This document shows, in pieces, positions 33,915 to 42,715 of a DNA stretch of 64,000 bases. Where the stretch lies: positions 40,378-104,377 of the forward strand of contig SUXS01000014.1 in assembly GCA_015060865.1 (NCBI GenBank), read 5' to 3'. The position numbers and the translations under genes were made by a program. Every line of letters starts with the position of its first letter. The stretch's first letter is position 1. The DNA comes from Bacteroidales bacterium (lineage in GTDB: Bacteria > Bacteroidota > Bacteroidia > Bacteroidales > Bacteroidaceae). A model generated the notes under the pieces. The model worked only from the letters and a program-made list of their open reading frames with translations, was not told where the DNA came from and did not search any database.

Positions 33915-34868
33915 ATGAATCTTGTCATCCTCGACGGCTACGCCCTCAACCCTGGCGACCTCTCCTATGACTGCTTGCGCCAGTTCGGTACGCTCACCAT
34001 CTATGACCGTACCTCCCCTGATGAACTCATCGCCCGTGCCATTGATGCCGATGCTGTGCTTACCAATAAGGTGGTCTTTGGCGAACGTGAGATGGCGCAG
34101 CTACCCCGCTTGCGATATATCGGTGTGCAGGCTACCGGCTATAATATAATAGATGTAGAGGCAGCCCGCAGGCATGGCATCACCGTGACCAATATCCCTG
34201 CATATAGTACCGACTCGGTGGCGCAGACCGTGATGGCCCACCTCTTGAATATCACGCAGCGCATAGGCCATTATGTCGAGGAGAATAGGGCAGGACGCTG
34301 GTCTGCCAATCCCGACTTCTGCTACTGGGACACGCCGCTCATGGAGCTTCGCGGTAAGCAGATGGGTATCGTGGGACTGGGACGTACGGGCATGGCTGTT
34401 GCCCGCCTTGCGCAAGCCTTCGGTATGCATGTGGCAGCCTATACATCCAAACCACAGGATGCTTTGCCCGAAGGTATCACCAAGCAGTCGCTCGATGAAC
34501 TCTTTGCCACCTCCGATGTGGTGAGTCTGCATTGTCCGCTCACCCCCGACACTCACCAACTCGTCAATGCCGAGCGCTTGGCGCTGATGAAGCCGACCGC
34601 TATACTTATCAATACCTCACGCGGCCCCGTGGTCGATGAGCAAGCCCTGGCCGATGCACTTAACGGCGGAGTGCTCTATGCTGCTGGCATCGATGTGTTG
34701 TGCGAGGAGCCACCCCGTAGCGGTTCGCCGCTCCTCCATGCTCGCAACTGTTTTGTCACGCCCCATATAGCCTGGGCTACGCTCGAGGCCCGTACACGTC
34801 TACTCCATATATGTAAAGACAACTTCCGAGCCTATCTCGAAGGTTGTCCGCAGAATGTGGTTTCGTGA
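33915..34868 (+). CDS. D-2-hydroxyacid dehydrogenase (glycerate dehydrogenase-like)
   Basis: 317 residues. The NAD-binding domain has MGIVGLGRTGMAVARLAQAF (about 149-168). Catalytic and structural signatures are SLHCPLTPDTHQLVN, ILINTSRGPVVDEQALADAL (Arg region), IDVLCEEPP (Glu) and FVTPHIAWATLEAR (His). The family reduces 2-keto acids; the ATLEAR ending and closest resemblance are to hydroxypyruvate reductase/glycerate dehydrogenase. The C-terminus is AYLEGCPQNVVS, also typical. The substrate could instead be phenylpyruvate or another 2-keto acid. Single gene; a long untranslated region follows before the GH29 gene. Confidence 0.88.
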   Translation: MNLVILDGYALNPGDLSYDCLRQFGTLTIYDRTSPDELIARAIDADAVLTNKVVFGEREMAQLPRLRYIGVQATGYNIIDVEAARRHGITVTNIPAYSTDSVAQTVMAHLLNITQRIGHYVEENRAGRWSANPDFCYWDTPLMELRGKQMGIVGLGRTGMAVARLAQAFGMHVAAYTSKPQDALPEGITKQSLDELFATSDVVSLHCPLTPDTHQLVNAERLALMKPTAILINTSRGPVVDEQALADALNGGVLYAAGIDVLCEEPPRSGSPLLHARNCFVTPHIAWATLEARTRLLHICKDNFRAYLEGCPQNVVS

Positions 34869-35024
34869 ACTGTAATAATGCACTTGCAATGTCAGGCTTG
34901 CAAAAATGAGGATACTGTTTGTGAATAGCTACAGAAAGGCTATATCGATGTATTCTATGGGCTTATAGATAGCAGTATTAGGGATTTTTAACAAAAACAA
35001 ATGGGTTGTTTTCAATCCCTAAAA

Positions 35025-35032
35025 TATCTTTG
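35025..35032 (+). promoter_or_regulatory. -7 promoter box of the fucosidase transcription unit
   Basis: TATCTTTG, with TTG 16 bases upstream (shorter than the norm). The leader to the GH29 start would be about 65 bases and contains tttaagttttaggctg. Confidence 0.5.
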
Positions 35033-35100
35033 TGCCTAAGAATTTATTTAAGTTTTAGGCTGAACAAAACAAAGTTAACTTTAGAAACTAAAAACCATTT

Positions 35101-36609
35101 ATGAAAATCAAAACATTACTTTTCGGCCTGATGATGCCGATGGTGGGATTTGCCCAAGTGTATGACTTGCCCAATTCGGATAATACGCCGGCTCCTTGCC
35201 ACCCCGTGCCTCACAAGCGTCAGATTTTATGGAATGAGACGGAGTTTTACGCCTTTTTTCACTATGGTATGAATACGTTTACCGGTAAGGAATGGGGCTT
35301 CGGTGACGAAGATGAAAAAATCTATAATCCCAAGGCTATGCCTAATCCTGAGCAGTGGGTGACTTCAGTGAAGGCTGCTGGAATGCGTGGTGGTATTGCT
35401 GTAGTGAAGCATCATGATGGCTTTTGTCTGTGGCCCACAGCAACAACCAGCCACAGTATCAAGAATTCGGGAGGCGAGTATGGCCCCAAGGCCAATATTC
35501 CGCAACTATTTGCCGAGGCGAGCCAGAAGCATAATATGAAGTATGGGTTCTATATCTCTCCGTGGGACCGCAACTCGGCTCACTATGGTAAGGATACCTA
35601 CGTGACCGAGGTGTTCCTAAAGCAATGTGAAGAGTTGGCCGAGTATGGTGAAGACCAATTTGAAATGTGGTTTGATGGCGCTCGTGGTGGTGATGGCTAC
35701 TATGGTGGCGAGGGCGGAAACCGCAATATAGATGCTGAAATTTATTATGATATTCCCAATCTTCGTGCCCGGGTACATCGTATCGCTCCTAACTGTGTGA
35801 TGTGGGGCGTGGGTGGCGAGGCCCGTTGGATTGGTAATGAATCAGGCTATGCCGGTGAGACTGATTGGGCTATGACTGATTACATGTCTGAGAGTGTTGT
35901 TCGTGAAGAAGGAGACATCAATGGTTGGTTTTGGAATCCTGGCGAGAGCGATGCCAAGGCAACCAGCGCCGGATGGTTCTGGCATCAGGGGGAGTCGATG
36001 AAGAGTGCTGAGCGCCTTTTTCAAATGTACCTTGAGACTGTAGGACGCAACGCTACGCTTATTCTCAATTGTCCGCCCGATCAGTATGGCGTCTTGCCTG
36101 CTAATACCGTGAATGAACTCAAGAAGTTGGGACAGTTGCTCCATGGCCGCTTGGCAGTGCCCGTAGAAGGTCTCGATGCACCTGCTGTCGACTATGCCAA
36201 GACGGCACAGATAGAGGTGGATGATACTCGTTTTGGTGGCAGGTATGAGATATCAAACGTCGCTGATGGCGATAAGGATACTTATTGGGGTACCAACGAT
36301 GGTGATCTTGATGCTACCATTACCCTTACATGGGACACTCCGCAGGTAATCCGTTATCTGGTGATGCAGGAACCCATCAAGCTGGGACAGCGTATCAAGG
36401 ACTTCAAGATTGAGTATAGCGAAGACGGCTCCACCTGGACTGAGCTCTGCCCAAATATGCAGACCACTACTGTAGGCTACAAGCGTATCATCCCGCTCAA
36501 CGGAAAGACCACCGAGAGCTACGGTAATGGGTATAGCGCTAAAAAGTTGCGTATTACCATTCTTGATAGCCGAGCTTGTCCGCTTCTCTCTAATTTGAAT
36601 GTATTCTAA
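35101..36609 (+). CDS. Alpha-L-fucosidase, glycoside hydrolase family 29
   Basis: 502 residues: signal peptide MKIKTLLFGLMMPMVGFAQ, then the GH29 (beta/alpha)8 barrel. Landmarks include WNETEFYAFFHYGMNTFTG, GIAVVKHHDGFCLWPTATT (two His typical of the substrate pocket), GFYISPWDRNS, and QFEMWFDGARGG with the expected nucleophile Asp192. ATLILNCPPDQYG closes the barrel. Residues about 370-502 form a discoidin/F5-8-C-like sandwich. It removes terminal alpha-L-fucose from host or dietary glycans, probably in the periplasm. No SusC/SusD genes are near; the next gene, a large secreted protein 35 bases on, is probably co-transcribed. Confidence 0.93.
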   Translation: MKIKTLLFGLMMPMVGFAQVYDLPNSDNTPAPCHPVPHKRQILWNETEFYAFFHYGMNTFTGKEWGFGDEDEKIYNPKAMPNPEQWVTSVKAAGMRGGIAVVKHHDGFCLWPTATTSHSIKNSGGEYGPKANIPQLFAEASQKHNMKYGFYISPWDRNSAHYGKDTYVTEVFLKQCEELAEYGEDQFEMWFDGARGGDGYYGGEGGNRNIDAEIYYDIPNLRARVHRIAPNCVMWGVGGEARWIGNESGYAGETDWAMTDYMSESVVREEGDINGWFWNPGESDAKATSAGWFWHQGESMKSAERLFQMYLETVGRNATLILNCPPDQYGVLPANTVNELKKLGQLLHGRLAVPVEGLDAPAVDYAKTAQIEVDDTRFGGRYEISNVADGDKDTYWGTNDGDLDATITLTWDTPQVIRYLVMQEPIKLGQRIKDFKIEYSEDGSTWTELCPNMQTTTVGYKRIIPLNGKTTESYGNGYSAKKLRITILDSRACPLLSNLNVF

Positions 36610-36644
36610 CAACCTCAACACTAATGATAAATATACAGAAACTT

Positions 36645-39600
36645 ATGAAAAAGAATATCATCCTTTCTGCCGCGTTGATGTTGTTTGGACTCACCGCGCC
36701 TGCACAAACAACGATAACTTTTGACACTGAGGACTATAAGAAAATAAGTGTCTACGACTCATGGGAGGAGAGCCCTTTCCGTGCAGAGAATCCCATAATA
36801 GACTGGGAAGCTGGTGTAGTTGCCAACCCCGATACTACTCCTGATGAAGTACTTGGTTATGCCCCCAATGCCACAGGGAATGTTTTGTCGTTGCGTCGTA
36901 GCCGTTATGGTAGCAATACTTTCGGTGTACGCATTGATCTCAAAGAACCTGTCCGTATGACAAAGCAACTTCAATATATTCACGTGATGACCTGTCTCAA
37001 AAATAAACCCGCTAGCAGTCGTATGATGGTTATAGGTCTTGGTAAGCGACTTGAAGAAAGTTGGAACTGGCAGACAGGGGAGGACGAACAATTTTGGGCG
37101 ATTACCACAGCCAATGTTCACCCTAAGGAAGGCTGGCAGGATATAGTGGCTAGCTTTAAAGGATTCTCTTATTCGAAAGAGGAGAATGCCGATAGCGGTA
37201 TTGATATTTATTCGCTTGTAATTATTCCCGATGTGCGTTCACCTCATGCCGACGCAACAGATTGGTATGCTTATTTTGATGAAATAGTGATTGATAATAG
37301 TCCCGTGAAGCGTTTTACAACAGAGAAATATGCATTGAATGACGACAAAGAAGCTGCCCAGACACGTAACGACCGCAAACTCAATAGTGTAGGTCTTACC
37401 GTTGATGGCAATAGTTATTCGTCGGAGGCTCGTAAGGGTAAACTCTATACCGACAATACCACGTCTAGTGTCTTTTCCGCTATAGCAGGGGACGAGGTGC
37501 AGCCTACCTTCAACTATACAGGTGGCTGGATGAGTGGTTACGTTTATGTCGATTGGGGGCGTGATGGCGTTTTTCATGCTTTTGTCAATGATAATGGAAC
37601 TCCTTCCGAGGGCAGTGATGTGGCCAGCTATAGCGCTTTAATGATAGGGGAGAAATGGTATAAAAGTGATGGTACCACTGTTGGCAATGGTAATACCATA
37701 GGTGGTGGCGTACCAAAATTTACCGTTCCCGCAGGTACCGTAGAAGGCTTCTATCGCATGCGTTACAAGGTTGATTGGAATAGCATTGATCCTGCAGGCA
37801 ATGCTTCGGATGGTAACAAGATTATAGCCAATGGTGGTAATATCCTTGATCTTATGCTCGATGTGCATGGCGAGAACGTGACGGTGAATGCTTCACAACT
37901 TAATGGAGATATCGTTTTGGCGGTCGACAATAGCGTTCTGCAGAACTACATCGCCTCTTATGGGCAACCTTTGATGGTTAAGATTGTACCCGCCCCTGGA
38001 TTTGTACAGTATGGTTTCACCCTTAAGTATGGTTACAATGTGAATGCTAAGGAGCAGCTTGATGACAATGGCAACCCCAACTGGATACAAGTGGAGGTCC
38101 CCTATAGTGATGTTGCTGCTGATGGTACTTATACTATTCCTGCCGAATATATGCGCGGAAGCCAAGTGAGCATCAAGGGCGATATGCAACAGGTGCAGCC
38201 CTATATTGTAGAAGTTGCCGGTCTCTCAGACAACACCTTGGGTGGTGCCGTATATGCTAATATCGAAACCCATCATGGCGATACTATCAATGCTACCCAA
38301 TTTTTCTCTGTCGAACAGCTAACTCCCATCGCCATTGAAGGTTACGATGCTGCGATTACCCTTGAAGGACGTGTCGTTAAGGTTGCCTATGTTATTAGTG
38401 CGGCACCATACACCCAGGTAGCCTCTCTTGCCGAGCTGAAGAACTATAAATTATATCACATTAAGGCTAAGAGTGGTGAAGGTTTTTTTGCATGGAACCC
38501 CACGCTGACCGATGAGTATGTCAGTCTTCGCGGGGTTACCAACCATTCCTATAATGGCATGACCTCCAACGGATCGGCTGCAGTCATCTTTCAAGAGGAG
38601 GTAAACCCCTATGACACCACTGTCGTGTGGCAGATCTATCAAGAGGATGGCAAGTACTATCTCTATCAACCTGCGCGTAAGGCTTATGTCACTCGCAGTG
38701 GCAGAGATTATAAGTTTACTACCTCCAAAACGGCTCTCGATGCTGTTTATAACAAAAGTGACGACAAAACCTTTGGTATCCATGCGGGTGGAAGTTATAG
38801 CGATCAGTCGACATACTTTGCTTGCATTGTTACCAATGAGGCAACTTGCCCTGTGCGCAATTGGACAAAGGAAGATCATGGTTCGGTACTTTATATTATG
38901 GAAAATCCTAACGTATATCTCGTGAATTACACAGTAGAGGTTGCTGGGCATGTTGGCGGTGGGCTCAGTTTTGAGGGTAACGATTATGCGCATGGAGCCA
39001 CGCTTACTTCCACCAGTCTCCTTACGAGCAATGATATCGTTGCAAAAAATATCTTTCTGCATACCGCCCAGGTTTCTGTAGACTCGGAGAGGGGGACCAT
39101 CCGTGTAGCCTATTCAGGTCCTTCAATCAACACCGGCAAGTACTATACTCTTGAGTGCCGCTCTGTTGCAGCTCACAATACTGAGCGCTTCATTGGTGAC
39201 AATGGCGCAGTGATTAACGGCCGTTCTACGCAGGGTACCTACTTTGCTTTCGAACCAGGTCCCACAGTAGGTACCTATTATATCAAGAGTGTTGTGTCGG
39301 GTAAATACATCAACAGTGATGGTGCCAACATTTCTGCAAGTACTACTAAAAGTACGGCATGGACTTTGGGTGTACCCACTCATACTCCAGAGGTAGTCAC
39401 ATTCGGCATCAGTGGCGATAAGTATCTGAACAACAACGGGAGCAGATGTACAGACGGGACCTGTGTCAATTTACAGCCCAATACCCATCCTGGTGGTCCC
39501 GGAAGCGGCAATGCTTGTTCGTTATGGGCATTGCGTGAATACACTCCCGAAGATGGTGAGGGTACAGGAGTTTCTTCTCTTACTTCAACAAATCAGCCAG

Positions 39601-39692
39601 CGACGGTTATCTATGACCTCATGGGACGTCGGGTGCAAAACCCAGTAAAGGGCATATATATTGTAAATGGTACTAAAGTGCTATTGAAGTAG
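36645..39692 (+). CDS. Large secreted multidomain protein, function unknown, paired with fucosidase
   Basis: 1015 residues from MKKNIILSAALMLFGLTAPAQ (signal peptide); an ATG at 36624 is a less likely start. Residues about 22-225 look like a jelly-roll domain (ITFDTEDYKKISVYDSW ... WYAYFDEIVIDNSP). About 230-420 contain GGWMSGYVYVDWGRDGVF and FTVPAGTVEGFYRMRYKVDW, resembling GEVED-like beta domains. About 580-720 and 780-950 hold repeats like YKLYHIKAKSGEGFFAWNP and GKYYTLECRSVAAHNTERF, beta-trefoil/ricin-like in look. The C-terminus VIYDLMGRRVQNPVKGIYIV is the Prevotella-type tail. No hydrolase active site is recognisable, so glycan binding or an unrecognised enzyme are both possible. A strong terminator follows. 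Confidence 0.75.
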   Translation: MKKNIILSAALMLFGLTAPAQTTITFDTEDYKKISVYDSWEESPFRAENPIIDWEAGVVANPDTTPDEVLGYAPNATGNVLSLRRSRYGSNTFGVRIDLKEPVRMTKQLQYIHVMTCLKNKPASSRMMVIGLGKRLEESWNWQTGEDEQFWAITTANVHPKEGWQDIVASFKGFSYSKEENADSGIDIYSLVIIPDVRSPHADATDWYAYFDEIVIDNSPVKRFTTEKYALNDDKEAAQTRNDRKLNSVGLTVDGNSYSSEARKGKLYTDNTTSSVFSAIAGDEVQPTFNYTGGWMSGYVYVDWGRDGVFHAFVNDNGTPSEGSDVASYSALMIGEKWYKSDGTTVGNGNTIGGGVPKFTVPAGTVEGFYRMRYKVDWNSIDPAGNASDGNKIIANGGNILDLMLDVHGENVTVNASQLNGDIVLAVDNSVLQNYIASYGQPLMVKIVPAPGFVQYGFTLKYGYNVNAKEQLDDNGNPNWIQVEVPYSDVAADGTYTIPAEYMRGSQVSIKGDMQQVQPYIVEVAGLSDNTLGGAVYANIETHHGDTINATQFFSVEQLTPIAIEGYDAAITLEGRVVKVAYVISAAPYTQVASLAELKNYKLYHIKAKSGEGFFAWNPTLTDEYVSLRGVTNHSYNGMTSNGSAAVIFQEEVNPYDTTVVWQIYQEDGKYYLYQPARKAYVTRSGRDYKFTTSKTALDAVYNKSDDKTFGIHAGGSYSDQSTYFACIVTNEATCPVRNWTKEDHGSVLYIMENPNVYLVNYTVEVAGHVGGGLSFEGNDYAHGATLTSTSLLTSNDIVAKNIFLHTAQVSVDSERGTIRVAYSGPSINTGKYYTLECRSVAAHNTERFIGDNGAVINGRSTQGTYFAFEPGPTVGTYYIKSVVSGKYINSDGANISASTTKSTAWTLGVPTHTPEVVTFGISGDKYLNNNGSRCTDGTCVNLQPNTHPGGPGSGNACSLWALREYTPEDGEGTGVSSLTSTNQPATVIYDLMGRRVQNPVKGIYIVNGTKVLLK

Positions 39693-39740
39693 TAGCGAGA
39701 CGAAACGAACGGGATATGTCTGTGGTTCATATTGAATAGG

Positions 39741-39772
39741 CTCCGAGGGTGTGTGCACCCTTGGAGTTTTTC
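39741..39772 (+). terminator. Rho-independent terminator of the GH29 unit
   Basis: ctccgagggtg / caccttggag-type stem (ctccgagggt ... acccttggag) followed by tttttc; 49 bases after the stop. Confidence 0.85.
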
Positions 39773-40070
39773 TTTCAATGTATAAGTGGACCGAGTATCT
39801 TGTGAATTTATGCAATGTGCAGCTAGAGAGGGAGTAATGTTGTCTCTGTTGGTCTTTCTCTGCAAGTGAGTCCCTTTTGGGGTGGCAGGGACGTTTTAAG
39901 TCTCTTAATCTAAATCAGGGTTTTATCAAGCCTATGAAAATTCTGAATTGTGAGGTGTAGGAAAGGTGACTAAAAATAAAAGAAAATTTCAGTTTTTCCG
40001 ATGAAGCTAAAAGATGCTTGTTCTTGCTTTGGAAAAAAGGGAACAGGCGAAGCTGTCGTTTTTCTCATGC
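39773..40070. other. Gene-free spacer between convergent units
   Basis: About 300 bases with no supported gene, promoter or strong hairpin seen. Confidence 0.3.
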
Positions 40071-41162
40071 TTACTCCTCGAACTCGAGTGACAGCTGCTC
40101 CCAAGTGCGGTGGAGCAGGTCGTCGGGCTCTTCGTCGTGAGGATTCGATACCGAGAGACCGATGAGGCGGATGGGGTGGTTGGTATACTTCACCTCAGAG
40201 AGTAGGCGCTTGGCAAGGGGGAGGATGACCTTCATGGTAAGCAGCTCTTGCTCTTGGGTGATGCTGCGGGTAATCTGGGTGAAGTCGTGAAACTTGATCT
40301 TCAGCGTCAGTGTGTTGCCACGGAAATCTTTGGCGGCAAGGCGGCGCAGCAGCTCCTCGGCAGTGTGGTATAGCTCCACGATGACGGCAGCGCGGGTGGA
40401 GATGTCGCGCTCGAGGGTGCGCTCGCAGCCGATGGACTTGCGCACACGCACTGCCTCGACGGGGCGGAGGTCGATGCCGCGGGCAAAGTCGTAGTAGAGC
40501 TGTCCCACACGGCCAAACTCGCGGGTGAGCCCGTCGAGCGACCATTGGCGCAGGTCTCGGCCGGTGTGTATGCCCAGGGCATGCATACGGCGTGCCGTGA
40601 CCTTGCCCACACCCCAGAAGCTCTCGATGGGGAGGCGGGCGATGAAGTCGAGGGCTTGGTCGGGGTGGATGGTGCAGAGCCCGTCGGGCTTGCGGTAGTC
40701 GGAGGCTATCTTGGCGAGAAACTTGTTGTACGACACGCCTGCCGAGGCCACGAGGCCTACCTCATCGCGCACGCGCTGCTTGATTTCGCGGGCGATGTCG
40801 ATGGCCAGGGCGATGCCGCGCTTGTTGTCTGTGACGTCGAGGAAAGCTTCGTCGAGGGCCAGGGGCTCGATGATGTCGGTGTAGTCGCGGAAGATGGAGT
40901 GGATGGTGTCGGACACTTCCTTGTATACCTCCATCCTGCCGGACACGAAGATGAGCTCGGGGCAGAGGCGCATGGCCTTGAGTGAGGCCATGGCGGAACG
41001 CACGCCATAGCGACGGGCCTCGTAGCTGGCTGCCGACACCACGCCCCGCTCGCCGGCATGCCCCACGGCGATGGGGCGCCCGCGCAGCTCGGGGTTGTCG
41101 CGTTGCTCTACGGAGGCGTAGAACGCGTCCATGTCGATATGGATGATTTTTCGTCCAGTCAT
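40071..41162 (-). CDS. dinB: DNA polymerase IV (Y-family)
   Basis: 363 residues from MTGRKIIHIDMDAFYASVEQ; an upstream in-frame ATG at 41315 adds a basic, non-homologous 51 residues and is rejected. Catalytic carboxylates lie in HIDMDAFYA (D-x-D) and PLALDEAFLDVT (D-E). The helix-hairpin-helix SFWGVGKVTARRMHALGIHT and the little-finger domain follow. The extreme C-terminus QLSLEF (356-361) fits the beta-clamp-binding hexapeptide. The polymerase performs error-prone bypass of minor-groove lesions. No LexA-like box could be recognised. Confidence 0.96.
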   Translation of the reverse strand: MTGRKIIHIDMDAFYASVEQRDNPELRGRPIAVGHAGERGVVSAASYEARRYGVRSAMASLKAMRLCPELIFVSGRMEVYKEVSDTIHSIFRDYTDIIEPLALDEAFLDVTDNKRGIALAIDIAREIKQRVRDEVGLVASAGVSYNKFLAKIASDYRKPDGLCTIHPDQALDFIARLPIESFWGVGKVTARRMHALGIHTGRDLRQWSLDGLTREFGRVGQLYYDFARGIDLRPVEAVRVRKSIGCERTLERDISTRAAVIVELYHTAEELLRRLAAKDFRGNTLTLKIKFHDFTQITRSITQEQELLTMKVILPLAKRLLSEVKYTNHPIRLIGLSVSNPHDEEPDDLLHRTWEQLSLEFEE

Positions 41163-41399
41163 GGTGGTTGGCAAAGTTAGTGCAAGCTTAATGAATATGC
41201 AAATTCCATAGACTGAAAGTTGTGAAAGATATTTCCTGAATTTTCGTTTGCCGTGTCGTTTGTAATAGAGGGTATATGGTCGTTTTGTGAGGACGTTTAT
41301 GTGTGTGCTCAACACTCTTGTGGGTGCTTATGGATGTGTCATTCATAAAAAGCCTGCTTTTTTGCAATCTCCTATATTTACATATTCATTCGTTTTTCG

Positions 41400-41407
41400 T
41401 ATCTTTG
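41400..41407 (+). promoter_or_regulatory. -7 promoter box of DUF5063/RNase D-like unit
   Basis: TATCTTTG, 23 bases before the ATG at 41431. -33 box not obvious. Confidence 0.45.
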
Positions 41408-41430
41408 CGGGAAAATCATGAGAATACATT

Positions 41431-41973
41431 ATGGTACGAACATCACAAGTGATATTTGAGCGAAATGCAGTGGAGTTTGTAACTGTTGCCGCTGAGTATT
41501 GTGCTTTTATTGAACGCAGCGAAGGGCAGAAGAGGGCGGAATTTGTAGATACATTACTCAAGATATTGCCATTGTTGTATATAAAGGCCTCGATGATTCC
41601 CGAGTGTGAGGTAATGGGCGAGGACGGACTGGAAAGTTTTGTTACAGAAGATGATTATGAGGTGATACGTATGAATCTACAAGAGTTGCTGGCCGACTTT
41701 GATGATTATCTCGATGTGTTTGTGGAAGATATGAAGTATAGTGATACCCCCATCCGTAAGAGCATAGCAGAGGATCTGTCTGATATTTACCAAGTGGTTA
41801 AGGATTTTGTCTGTCAGTTCCGTAGTGGACTTAACGAGACGATGCATGATGCACTTGCGCAGTGTCGTGAGCACTTTATCGCCTATTGGGGACAAACGTT
41901 GGTCAATACCATGCGTGCATTGCACGAGGTGAAGTACAACGGTGACGTTGAAGAGGAGGAGCTCGATGATTGA
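41431..41973 (+). CDS. DUF5063 protein
   Basis: 180-residue acidic, all-helical protein matching DUF5063 as I recall it (FERNAVEFVTVAAEYCAFIE, TLLKILPLLYIKASMIPE, LSDIYQVVKDFVCQFRSG, ALAQCREHFIAYWGQTLVNT), ending in an acidic EEEELDD tail. No catalytic motif is visible. The stop overlaps the next gene's start by 8 bases (41966-41973), and DUF5063 genes regularly precede this exonuclease in Bacteroidetes, so translational coupling and a shared function in nucleic-acid metabolism are likely. Biochemical role unknown. Confidence 0.85.
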   Translation: MVRTSQVIFERNAVEFVTVAAEYCAFIERSEGQKRAEFVDTLLKILPLLYIKASMIPECEVMGEDGLESFVTEDDYEVIRMNLQELLADFDDYLDVFVEDMKYSDTPIRKSIAEDLSDIYQVVKDFVCQFRSGLNETMHDALAQCREHFIAYWGQTLVNTMRALHEVKYNGDVEEEELDD

Positions 41974-42580
41974 AATTGCCAGTAATATCTCAAAGGCTGA
42001 CATCGCAGGGTTACCAACCGATCTTTTTAGTGGGCGTATCATTGTGATACACTCTGTCTCTGAAGTGGAAAAGGCGGTAGACTACCTGAAGAACTTTCCT
42101 GTTCTAGGTGTCGACACGGAGACTCGTCCTAGTTTTGCAAAAGGTAAGTCTTACGAAGTGTCACTTATGCAGGTGTCTACCGAAGATACTTGTTTTCTCT
42201 TTCGGCTCAACTATATAGGTATGCCTGATGCGTTGATAGGGTTACTGCAGAGTCCACAATTGAAAGTGGGGCTCTCGTTGAGGGATGATATTCATAGCCT
42301 GTATCGTAAGCATAGTTTTGAACCTAATGGCTTTCTTGACTTGCAAGACTATGTGAGAGAGTTGGGTGTTGAGGCGCAGAGCCTCCAGAAGATTTATGCT
42401 TTGCTTTTCAAGAAAAAAATTTCCAAGTCGCAACGCCTCACCAATTGGGAGGCCGATGTACTTACTGATCGTCAGAAAGGCTACGCCGCGACCGATGCTT
42501 GGGCATGCGTGCGCATTTATAAATACTTGGAGGAGTTGAAATGTAAACGGCAGATCCGTGTTATCAACCCCGACGTGTGA
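41966..42580 (+). CDS. RNase D-like 3'-5' exonuclease domain protein
   Basis: 204 residues from MIEIASNISKADIAGL. A DEDD-type 3'-5' exonuclease domain: exo I VLGVDTETRPSF (D-x-E), exo II near LKVGLSLRDDIHSLYR, and exo III KGYAATDAWACVRIYKYL (Y-A-A-T-D). It lacks the HRDC domains of full RNase D, so it is a compact exonuclease that could act on tRNA 3' ends, other RNA or DNA. It overlaps the DUF5063 gene by 8 bases. The methyltransferase gene lies 135 bases downstream on the same strand. Confidence 0.9.
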   Translation: MIEIASNISKADIAGLPTDLFSGRIIVIHSVSEVEKAVDYLKNFPVLGVDTETRPSFAKGKSYEVSLMQVSTEDTCFLFRLNYIGMPDALIGLLQSPQLKVGLSLRDDIHSLYRKHSFEPNGFLDLQDYVRELGVEAQSLQKIYALLFKKKISKSQRLTNWEADVLTDRQKGYAATDAWACVRIYKYLEELKCKRQIRVINPDV

Positions 42581-42715
42581 AATGAGGTGAGGAGAATAGG
42601 TATGTATGTCACAAATTGCAGGTCAAGGTGCAACTGGGCCTTTATTGAGTGGTAGACTTCGTTTTCTCGCTTTGCCTGGAAAGATGCTTATAACTTATAA
42701 ATTCATAAAATTGTA

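Noticed and set aside
41163..41315. 51-residue N-terminal extension of DinB
   Set aside because: Basic, non-homologous, and DinB families begin at the HIDMDAFYA region.
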